This document shows positions 25,926 through 33,465 of a stretch of 64,000 nt of DNA, piece after piece; position 1 is the stretch's first letter; every line of letters begins with the position of its first letter. A program made the translations under genes and the position numbers. The notes beneath the pieces are model-generated. The model was given only the letters and a program-made list of their open reading frames with translations. It was not told the origin of the DNA and did no database searches. Source of the DNA: Sedimentisphaerales bacterium (GTDB lineage Bacteria > Planctomycetota > Phycisphaerae > Sedimentisphaerales > SM23-30). The DNA is taken from NCBI GenBank assembly GCA_016928435.1, contig JAFGKT010000048.1:116838-180837 (forward strand). The letters run 5' to 3'.

Positions 25926-27539
25926 TTACTCCGCCTCTAACACCAACAACCAGTCACGCGCCTCCGGTTGCTGCGGAATAGGCCAATTACCCTCCTCATC
26001 CGCCTTAACTGCGCCAAGGTCATGCTCCTGCCCCGTACTTGGATTCACAAAGAAAGCTCTGTAATTGACCCCTGCCTCGATCTTCTGTACCAACACAGGT
26101 TTGCTCCCCGGAACCCCCAAGAAGATCACCTGGTAGGTATATATCACCCGCACCTGTCCCTGAATCCCTGCCGCGTAGTGGCCCCAACGATTCTCGGCGT
26201 CTGCCGCTGGTTCGAGCCATTCTTGGTGCGGCTCAAATTCCCACCAGCGATAACGCTCCAACAGCTTCTTACCCACTCCCAACTGCCCTGAGCCCGGCAG
26301 ATTCATCGCATCGTCCCAAGGCAAATTACCCCAGGTGTTGCCGTGAGGTGAAGCACCATAAACCTGCTGTCGCGTATTAACCTGCCAAATTCCGTTCGCG
26401 CCATATGTATGCCCTCGCCCACCCGATAACACACTACCCCAAAAAGCCATCCGCTGTACCTCGTCATAGGTACCGTGCAGAAAACCTTCGTAGTTCACTT
26501 CCGCCTCTAGAACCGGCATCTTCGGTTCCGCTGCGCACAGCTTTACCACCGACGATATCGTATTCGGGACACTGTCATAACCACCATGCCCGCTCTGCAG
26601 CATCTCAAAATCTATCAACTTCGCATCGGTCACCTGCTCCCGCCCCGGCTGCATACAACTCGGATGTATCGTTATCGGCCGACCCATCGGGTCCGTCTGC
26701 CGCACATAACGCGATATCTCCGACCAACCTTCAAATTGCTGCTGTTCTTCCGCCTCGCGATGTTTCGACAGATAATATGGCATCCTCGCTTCACCCGCCA
26801 AACACCAAGCAACCGGCAGCGCACCCCAACGCGCGATCAAGTACCGCCAAAATCGCTTCAACTTCTCGACCCCCAACCAAGGCAAATAGTACCCCCAACT
26901 GCCCACCACGCAAGGCACCAGCCCCGCGTCCGCCAAATACTGTACACGCTTATCCGCAGCGTCATAGTAAGCCGGGTTGATCCGTTCAAAATCCTTATCG
27001 AACGGATACCCCGCCTCGTTTTTACCTCGTTCGTCGTACCAGTCCATATCGGGATACAGCCCCGCCACGAGCTGCACCACATTAAACCCCTTGGCCACCC
27101 TGTCCGCCACCAACTCTTTGAATCCATCCCATTTCAACCGCTCGCACAAACTCATCCACCACGTATCACCCAGCCAAAAGAACGGCTCGCCGTCACTATG
27201 CTCAAAATGCTTCTTGCTCTTGCTAACTCGAATCGGCCCATGAGCATACAACTTATTATCCCCTTTGTATGGCTGAACCTTGAACTCACCCCTTAAACCG
27301 TGCAGACCTTTGTTGCCACTATCAGAACACTCTGTAACCCATTTGTACTCGCCGGCCGTCTCGGCCGCGAACCGCACTTTCCAAACCTTACCACCGGCCC
27401 AAAAACCCGGCACCCTATACCGCTTACCTTCCGCAGGCCCCTCAACCACATCCAAATCCACCTCGTTGAACGGATCATCATATTCCACCGAACTCTCAAA
27501 ACTCCACTCGGCTGCAACAAATCTTCGCAGATCAGACAT
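25926..27539 (-). CDS. apiosidase-like glycoside hydrolase (DUF5060-DUF4038)
   Basis: A 537-residue cytoplasmic enzyme without signal peptide. Residues 1-95 form a DUF5060-like beta domain (AAEWSFESSVEYDDPFNEVD; VWKVRFAAETAGEYKWVTEC). The DUF4038 TIM barrel follows: GEPFFWLGDTWWMSLCERL, GFNVVQLVAGLYPDMDW, AWCLAGEARMP and VLEAEVNYEG, whose two acidic residues are the likely acid/base and nucleophile. A C-terminal beta domain ends at LLVLEAE. DUF4038 enzymes include apiosidases acting on plant pectin side chains, but specificities vary. The AraC regulator gene lies 110 bases upstream on the same strand; the PEP-CTERM gene converges 2 bases away. Confidence 0.82.
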   Translation of the reverse strand: MSDLRRFVAAEWSFESSVEYDDPFNEVDLDVVEGPAEGKRYRVPGFWAGGKVWKVRFAAETAGEYKWVTECSDSGNKGLHGLRGEFKVQPYKGDNKLYAHGPIRVSKSKKHFEHSDGEPFFWLGDTWWMSLCERLKWDGFKELVADRVAKGFNVVQLVAGLYPDMDWYDERGKNEAGYPFDKDFERINPAYYDAADKRVQYLADAGLVPCVVGSWGYYLPWLGVEKLKRFWRYLIARWGALPVAWCLAGEARMPYYLSKHREAEEQQQFEGWSEISRYVRQTDPMGRPITIHPSCMQPGREQVTDAKLIDFEMLQSGHGGYDSVPNTISSVVKLCAAEPKMPVLEAEVNYEGFLHGTYDEVQRMAFWGSVLSGGRGHTYGANGIWQVNTRQQVYGASPHGNTWGNLPWDDAMNLPGSGQLGVGKKLLERYRWWEFEPHQEWLEPAADAENRWGHYAAGIQGQVRVIYTYQVIFLGVPGSKPVLVQKIEAGVNYRAFFVNPSTGQEHDLGAVKADEEGNWPIPQQPEARDWLLVLEAE

Positions 27540-27650
27540 CTCAACAACCTTTCGGCGTCGCCAAAATCACAAGAAAAGCCAAAAACAACGCCCCCTCTGT
27601 ATCGCCGGACAATCCTATTGTCAAAGCATTTCCACCGGCCTCCCAATTCA

Positions 27651-28505
27651 TCAATCGAAACTCTCGCCCCGTTTATAAAACTTCGGCGACATACCCACAT
27701 ACTTCTTGAACTGAGCTGAGAAATACAACGCGTCCATGTAACCGGTAGCCTCAGCTACTTCCTTGACCGGCAGTTTCGTTTCTCGCAGCAAATACTTCGC
27801 CATCTCCATCTTCTGGCGTATAAACCACGCCACCGGCGTCACCTGCAAATGCTCCTTGAACAACCGATTGAAATGCGTCTCGCTCAGACCCGCAGCCTCG
27901 GCCATGTCCTCACGGCTCAAAGTCTCACCCAAATGATTCTCCATAAAGCTCAATGCTCGCTGCAAAGCCTCTGGATAACTCACCTTCAAATCCTGACCTA
28001 ACGTCAACAAAAGCTTATACGCCAACTCCGAACACCGTTGACCAAAACCACTCTCCTTACGATCTATCAGTCTGTAGCATTCTCGCAGAATCCTAACAAT
28101 CTCGTCCGGGTCACTCAAAACCACATGCCCCACCCCTTTCAATCCCGTCGCCCGCAACATTGGGTCCAACAAAGGCCCATCCATCGTTAAATAACGCTTA
28201 TGCGCCCAGCCTGCCAAACCCGTGTGGTATTCATGAAAACTGTTCTTATGCAGCAGAAACGCTTGCCCAGTTTCAATCAAATACTCCCGTCTATTCTGCA
28301 CTAACACCACATTCCCGCGTGTCACTAGCTCTACCACGAAAATTGTACTCCGAACTCGGCTAAAGCTCTCCCATGGCCCCCAACGCGACAGACCACAACC
28401 CAAGACCCGCAGTGGAGTATCGTGTATATCCCCGGCCCAGACCGCCTTTTCCCAACGCAGCCTGCCAAAGCCAATTTCAATTTTATTATGATGGTCGTAT
28501 TTCAC
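27651..28505 (-). CDS. AraC family transcriptional regulator
   Basis: A 284-residue regulator. The N-terminal 150 residues form a cupin-like sensor (LVQNRREYLIETGQAFLL). The C-terminal 100 residues hold two helix-turn-helix motifs: LSREDMAEAAGLSETHFNRL then the second, LPVKEVAEATGYMDALYFSA followed by FKKYVGMSPKFY, the AraC signature. It is placed to control the DUF4038 hydrolase downstream and the divergent GH4 gene. The 299-base divergent gap is AT-rich and carries an inverted repeat. Confidence 0.9.
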   Translation of the reverse strand: MKYDHHNKIEIGFGRLRWEKAVWAGDIHDTPLRVLGCGLSRWGPWESFSRVRSTIFVVELVTRGNVVLVQNRREYLIETGQAFLLHKNSFHEYHTGLAGWAHKRYLTMDGPLLDPMLRATGLKGVGHVVLSDPDEIVRILRECYRLIDRKESGFGQRCSELAYKLLLTLGQDLKVSYPEALQRALSFMENHLGETLSREDMAEAAGLSETHFNRLFKEHLQVTPVAWFIRQKMEMAKYLLRETKLPVKEVAEATGYMDALYFSAQFKKYVGMSPKFYKRGESFD

Positions 28506-28594
28506 ATGTTTTATCTTAACATATCGTATTCAAAAACCAAATAAAATCTGCTTAAATTACCCCCCAAAGTAAATTATCCAAACTTACCAATAAA

Positions 28595-28619
28595 AGTGTT
28601 TAATTCCCATATAAACGCT
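28595..28619. promoter_or_regulatory. inverted repeat in the araC/GH4 divergent region
   Basis: AGTGTTTA and TAAACGCT are inverted with one mismatch and a 9-base spacer. Position between the divergent regulator and GH4 genes makes it a possible operator. AraC proteins more often use direct repeats, so this is tentative. Confidence 0.35.
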
Positions 28620-28804
28620 AAATCAAGCTAAAATAGCCTTGCCTAAAAGCGTATTTGCGTTTTATACTTTATGTTTCTCGTGAATGTCACTAATATAACC
28701 TGTTTTCCAAATGCTCCTAAATAAAATCAGTTGCTGTGACTAAGCTAACGATTTTGAGCAAACGAACAATTATCAATCTCCAAAACCATCGGAGTTAAAA
28801 CCTC

Positions 28805-30220
28805 ATGACTAAAGTAACCCTGCTCGGCGCCGGTTCCGGCTTCACTCAAACTCTCTTCACCGATATTCTCAGCATAGCCGATCTCGGCCCAATTACCATC
28901 GGCCTGGTCGATATCGATGCGCAACGCCTCAACGTCAATATCAAACTCATGCACCGGCTCCTCCAAGTCCTCGACAAAACCAACTGTAAAATCGAAGCCT
29001 CCACCGATCGCAAAGAAGTTCTAAAAGGCTCTGATTACATCATCAGCACCATCGAAGTGTCCGGCACCAAATGCGTACGGTGGGACAACGACATTCCCAT
29101 GCAGTACGGCATCGACCAATGCATCGGCGACACCATCGGACCGGGCGGCATCATGAAAGCCCTGCGAACTCTACCACCCTTCCTCGACATCCTCACCGAC
29201 ATCCAGAAGTACTGCCCCAACGCTCTGGTCATGAACTACACCAACCCAATGTCCATCATGTCCTTGGCATCCACTCGCTTCTGCGACCTGCCCTATGTTG
29301 GTCTATGCCATTCCGTCCAAGGTACTTCCGCACACCTGGCTAACATCCTTGAAATCCCCTACGAAAAAATGAAATGGCGCTGCGGCGGTATCAACCACAT
29401 GGCCTGGTTCACCGAACTAACCTACAAAGGCAAAGACTTATACCCCAAACTGCTCCAAGCCATGCAGGACAAAGAAACCTACGAACGTGACCCCGTTCGC
29501 TTTGAGATGATGCAACAGTTCGGCTACTTTGTCACCGAATCGTCAGGCCATTTCTCCGAGTATGTTCCCTATTTCCGTAAGAACAAAAAAGTCATGAAGC
29601 AATATTGCCGACCCAGTTATCTCGGCGGAAGCAGTTTCTATGCTGACTCTTGGCCTCAATGGCGCAAAGAAACCGATAAAAAAAGACGCGACATGGCATC
29701 CGGCAAAATCGAAATCCCCACCGGCACCAGTCATGAATACGCTTCGCAAATCATCAAAGCCCACAAATTCAACCAACAAGAAACCATCTACGCCTCGGTG
29801 CCCAATACCGGCCTTATCCCCAACCTGCCAAACACCGGTGTCGTCGAAGTCGCGGTTCTCGTGGATCAGAACGGCTACACGCCCACCTACTTTGGCAATC
29901 TGCCCGAACAAGTCGCGGCATTGTGCCGGTCAAACATGGCTGTTTACGAACTCACCGCTCAGGGCGTTCTCAACAAAGACCGCGAAGCCATCGTTCACGC
30001 CATGATGCTTGATCCGCTCAGCGCCGCTGTCTGCTGCCCCGCTGAGATTCGCGAAATGGCGGACAAACTCTTCCGTGCTGAGAAAAACTACATACCATTA
30101 TGGTGCAACAAGCCCGCCAAAAAAATCGCCGCGCCAACCAAAAAACGTCACAAGACGACCAAAAAAATCAAAGACGGCGCCGCCCAAGTTTCCAGCATGG
30201 CCGCGAGAAACGTCAAATAA
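28805..30220 (+). CDS. GH4 family alpha-galactosidase-type glycosidase
   Basis: A 471-residue NAD+ and Mn2+-dependent glycosidase. The Rossmann start is VTLLGAGSGF (residues 4-13), with GLVDIDAQRL ending in the adenosine-binding acid. NYTNPMS (144-150), GLCHSV (Cys168-His169-Ser170-Val171) and GINHMAW (His198) form the metal site. CHSV is the motif of alpha-galactosidases such as MelA; other GH4 groups carry CHEV, CDMP or CNVP. No signal peptide, so cytoplasmic. The last 35 residues are unusually basic (KKIAAPTKKRHKTTKKIK). GGAG precedes the ATG, and a strong hairpin follows the stop. Confidence 0.9.
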   Translation: MTKVTLLGAGSGFTQTLFTDILSIADLGPITIGLVDIDAQRLNVNIKLMHRLLQVLDKTNCKIEASTDRKEVLKGSDYIISTIEVSGTKCVRWDNDIPMQYGIDQCIGDTIGPGGIMKALRTLPPFLDILTDIQKYCPNALVMNYTNPMSIMSLASTRFCDLPYVGLCHSVQGTSAHLANILEIPYEKMKWRCGGINHMAWFTELTYKGKDLYPKLLQAMQDKETYERDPVRFEMMQQFGYFVTESSGHFSEYVPYFRKNKKVMKQYCRPSYLGGSSFYADSWPQWRKETDKKRRDMASGKIEIPTGTSHEYASQIIKAHKFNQQETIYASVPNTGLIPNLPNTGVVEVAVLVDQNGYTPTYFGNLPEQVAALCRSNMAVYELTAQGVLNKDREAIVHAMMLDPLSAAVCCPAEIREMADKLFRAEKNYIPLWCNKPAKKIAAPTKKRHKTTKKIKDGAAQVSSMAARNVK

Positions 30221-30238
30221 CTCCTCATCCAAAGAATT

Positions 30239-30266
30239 AGCCCCCGGGTCACATCCCGGGGGTTTG
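30239..30266 (+). terminator. hairpin terminator after the GH4 gene
   Basis: CCCCCGGG (30241-30248), loop TCACAT, CCCGGGGG (30255-30262), then TTT. The stem is perfect but the T-run is short. It sits between two convergent genes and may serve both. Confidence 0.65.
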
Positions 30267-30287
30267 AACATAAATCATATCTCGCCA

Positions 30288-31151
30288 CTACATCGGAAAG
30301 ATCGGCTCCAATTCCGCCGCCCTTTTCTCCATCCACGCTAGTTCTTCCACGCTCAACGGTCCACAGTCCGGCAGCACCTTCAAGCACAACCGAAAACACT
30401 CCTCCTCACAGGGCGGCAGTGCCAAATCTATCCCCTGCTCATATGCCCAACTCAACGCTAACCGCGCCAACTCCGCGTCCCTGATTGGCTCATACCAACA
30501 CTTCGGGCAAGGTCGCTCCACCTGATCCTTCGGCCGTTTCCGCATCGCTATCGCCTTGATCCCAATGACCCCCATCTGCCGCCGCTTCGCCTCGGCTAAA
30601 ACCGCCCCCACAAAATCTTTTTGAAAGTGCAAACCAAAATTCACCGGATACATTATCGTGTCAAAATCAAACTCCGCCATGGCCGCCAATGCCGCCTCCG
30701 GACTATGTGCCGAAAAACCAATGTTCCGCACCAGCCCCTGCTTCTTCGCCTCGCGCACCACCTCCATCGCCCCGCCCTTAGCCATCACCGCCTTAACATC
30801 CTCCTCTACATCCGTCAGCGCGTGTAACTGATACACATCAAAATGATCCGTCCCTAATCTCTTCAGCGAACCCTCCAAATCCTTCCGCGCGCCAGCGGCG
30901 TCTCGCTCTACCGTCTTGCACGCTAAAAACACCTTATCTCGAAAAGGCTTCAACGCCGGGCCCAACTTCAGCTCCGCGTCCCCATAACTAGGCGCCACAT
31001 CAAAATAATTCACCCCCCGCTCCACACTCTCAGCCACCAGCTCCGCAGCCTGCCTCTCCTGCGCACCCTTCACCAATATCCCACCAAAACCGATCCGCGA
31101 AACCTCCATCCCCGTCCGCCCCAACATCCGCCTCGGCAGCTCATAACTCAT
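30288..31151 (-). CDS. aldo/keto reductase
   Basis: A 287-residue reductase with no ferredoxin tail, unlike the one at the left edge. RMLGRTGMEVSRIGFGG starts the barrel; YFDVAPSYGDAE carries the catalytic Asp and Tyr, FLACKTVERD the Lys and DVYQLHALTD the His, so the tetrad is complete. A Cys/Pro-rich patch RPCPKCWYEP and late cysteines (PPCEEECFRLCLKVLPDC) are unusual and could hold a metal. NAD(P)H-dependent reduction of a sugar-derived carbonyl is likely given the neighbours. GAAAGGGG precedes the ATG. Specific substrate unknown. Confidence 0.88.
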   Translation of the reverse strand: MSYELPRRMLGRTGMEVSRIGFGGILVKGAQERQAAELVAESVERGVNYFDVAPSYGDAELKLGPALKPFRDKVFLACKTVERDAAGARKDLEGSLKRLGTDHFDVYQLHALTDVEEDVKAVMAKGGAMEVVREAKKQGLVRNIGFSAHSPEAALAAMAEFDFDTIMYPVNFGLHFQKDFVGAVLAEAKRRQMGVIGIKAIAMRKRPKDQVERPCPKCWYEPIRDAELARLALSWAYEQGIDLALPPCEEECFRLCLKVLPDCGPLSVEELAWMEKRAAELEPIFPM

Positions 31152-31358
31152 ATCATCACCCCTTTCATTTGGGACATGCTGTGCATACCAACAATAACGC
31201 CTTCACTTTCCACCCCAACTATCTTAGCTTAACCTACTACCCCCAGCACCCTTGAATATCGGACAAGCACCACAATCCTTCCCGCACGGACTAATCGCAT
31301 CTTGCTCTCTTCATTCTTGCGCCGAATCCCGTTCATCAAAAACCTACCGTTTCGTCTT

Positions 31359-31814
31359 TCACCTCGATTCCATTCTCACCTGCTTTTTTCCAAGAGCGCG
31401 AAAGATCACCAATACCTGTAACGCTGCAACTATCACAAATACAGCACCAAAATAGAACCGACCTTCTACACAATAGACAATCGCAATAGTCCCACATAAT
31501 ACGCCCGTAGCTGCCGGCACCCACACATCCCACCTATTCTTCGCCCGACCAGATACTTGAATCACCGACACAAACCTCTGCCACCACTTCTTGCCCAACA
31601 CAATCCTTAAACCTAACCCTATTGGTAAACTGATCGCTGCTATAACTAAGATCATCACCAAATCTTCATCCAGCGCCACTTGCGAATTCAACCGCCCCTC
31701 TACTGTGACCTGCCCCACCTCACTTGGCGACAATCCTCCTTGCATACTACTGTCACCATCCCGTTCTGCATCCAAACACACTCTACAATCAAAAAAAAAC
31801 CAAACTATCTCCAT
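31359..31814 (-). CDS. small membrane protein, hypothetical
   Basis: A 151-residue frame whose ATG lies inside the end of the previous gene (26-base overlap), after TAGG. Three hydrophobic segments are present (VMILVIAAISLPIGLGLRIV; PAATGVLCGTIAIVYCV; FGAVFVIVAALQVLVIF), with a basic cytoplasmic end. An internal ATG at 31745 is a possible start. Not recognised. Tight overlap with the single-helix protein upstream suggests the two work together. Confidence 0.55.
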   Translation of the reverse strand: MEIVWFFFDCRVCLDAERDGDSSMQGGLSPSEVGQVTVEGRLNSQVALDEDLVMILVIAAISLPIGLGLRIVLGKKWWQRFVSVIQVSGRAKNRWDVWVPAATGVLCGTIAIVYCVEGRFYFGAVFVIVAALQVLVIFRALGKKQVRMESR

Positions 31815-32061
31815 TAAACCTATAGCCCACTCGCCGCAAAATCCCTGTCCTTGGTTCTATGCTAATCGTCTCACCCATTACTCTAACTGACTGCGCCGGT
31901 ATCACAACCCGCTCCCCTACACTCGCCCGCAATCGACCAACTCCATAGAAAAGCTCATAAGCGATATAATGTTGCAAAGTCATAACCCCCATAAATATCA
32001 CTATCGCCGCCAACGATACTGCCACAACTCGCACCCAACTCCCAATCCGCGGCTTATCCAT
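31789..32061 (-). CDS. single-helix membrane protein, hypothetical
   Basis: A 90-residue protein. The ATG at 32061 is favoured by AAAGGA 6-7 bases upstream; another ATG six codons earlier lies upstream of that site. One membrane helix (VRVVAVSLAAIVIFMGVMTL) is followed by a short external beta-type region (RVVIPAQSVRVMGETISIEP). Its leader, AATGGGAAAGGA then 6-7 bases then ATG, is nearly the same as that of the Sel1 gene at 39.4 kb. No family recognised. Confidence 0.55.
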   Translation of the reverse strand: MDKPRIGSWVRVVAVSLAAIVIFMGVMTLQHYIAYELFYGVGRLRASVGERVVIPAQSVRVMGETISIEPRTGILRRVGYRFNGDSLVFF

Positions 32062-32223
32062 CGTCGCTTCCTTTCCCATTTCATCTCAAACATATACCCG
32101 TTTTAGTTTACCCTACCCCCAGCAAACAAATCAATCACAAAAAAACGTTTTACTATCAGTCATTCTTGTTACAATTACCCCAAACAAAAATAATTCGTTC
32201 TCGGTAAGTAGGAAAATATAATC

Positions 32224-33465
32224 ATGAAAAAGTTCAACGACGCTCGCGATTGGTTCTTAGACGCACGTTTCGGCATGTTCGTTCATTGGGGCCTCTATGC
32301 CATCGAAGCTTGGCACGAACAAGATCAGATGCGCCGCGACATCCCCCGCGCTCAATACTCCAAGCTCATCAATCAATTCAACCCAACCCAGTTTGACCCC
32401 GACGCTTGGATAGACCTCGCCCAACAGGCAGGCATGCGCTACATTTGCTTCACTACCAAACACCTCGACGGCTTTTGCCTTTGGGACACCAAACAAACCG
32501 ACTTCAACGTTATGAATTCCCCTTATCAGCGTGATGTCCTCGCCCAGCTCGCCCAAGCCTGCCAAAAACGCGACTTCCCTCTATGCCTCTATTACTCCTG
32601 CGTCGATTGGCATCACCCCAACTATCCCTACCGCAACCAAAGCCACGAGCTAAACATCCCCGAACCAGACGACCAGCCGGACCTGCAAATCTATCTCGAC
32701 TTTGTGCGCGCCCAAATTCGTGAGCTTTGCACCAATTACGGACCGATCCACGGCATATGGTGGGACATCAACCAGACCGATCACCAAGATGAATCCTTTA
32801 ACGACATGATTCGCCAATTGCAGCCCGCCGCGGTGATCAACAATCGTGGGTTCGACCCGGGCGACTTCGGCACCCCTGAACGCGACTGGGATGCGTCCGT
32901 CAAAACCTCTCTGGAATTTACCGAACCCACCGAAGCCTGCAACTCCGTCGGTTACGAAAGCTGGGGCTACCGAAAAGACGAAGACTATTTCACCACTGAA
33001 TTTCTCATACGTGACATCGATAACATCCTAGCCAAGAACGGCAACTACCTGCTCAACGTAGGTCCCAAAGCCGACGGCACTATCCCCGAACAAGCAACTA
33101 ACATTTTACACGACATAGGCCGTTGGATAAAACAAACCTGGCCGGCCTTCAACCACACCATCCCCGCTAACGAACTCACCGAAAATCGCGAAGTCCTGCT
33201 CACCCGCAAAGACCAAACTATCTACGTCCACCTGACCAAAAGGCCCATCATTTCCAGCGTCCTGCTCAAACCATTCGCCAAACTACCCCAAAAAGCAACT
33301 CTCCTAAACACCGGTCAACCCGTCGAATTCGCCGTCGAACATCTACCCAATGCCCACATAGGAAAAATCCCCCAGTTGCGACTGCGCAATCTGCCCCTAG
33401 AGGCCTTAAGCAACGAAGTCATCATCATCAAACTAGAGTTCGACAAAAATACTCTGCCTACCTAA
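32224..33465 (+). CDS. GH29 alpha-L-fucosidase
   Basis: A 413-residue enzyme of the GH29 family, retaining exo-fucosidases. WFLDARFGMFVHWGLYA opens the barrel; KHLDGFCLWDTKQTDFN is the fucose-binding His/Trp region; GPIHGIWWDINQTD contains the nucleophile Asp181. YLLNVGPKADGTIPEQA is the conserved barrel end, followed by a beta-sandwich domain. There is no signal peptide, so it acts in the cytoplasm on imported oligosaccharides. Its stop codon overlaps that of the convergent GH31 gene by 4 bases. Confidence 0.92.
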   Translation: MKKFNDARDWFLDARFGMFVHWGLYAIEAWHEQDQMRRDIPRAQYSKLINQFNPTQFDPDAWIDLAQQAGMRYICFTTKHLDGFCLWDTKQTDFNVMNSPYQRDVLAQLAQACQKRDFPLCLYYSCVDWHHPNYPYRNQSHELNIPEPDDQPDLQIYLDFVRAQIRELCTNYGPIHGIWWDINQTDHQDESFNDMIRQLQPAAVINNRGFDPGDFGTPERDWDASVKTSLEFTEPTEACNSVGYESWGYRKDEDYFTTEFLIRDIDNILAKNGNYLLNVGPKADGTIPEQATNILHDIGRWIKQTWPAFNHTIPANELTENREVLLTRKDQTIYVHLTKRPIISSVLLKPFAKLPQKATLLNTGQPVEFAVEHLPNAHIGKIPQLRLRNLPLEALSNEVIIIKLEFDKNTLPT

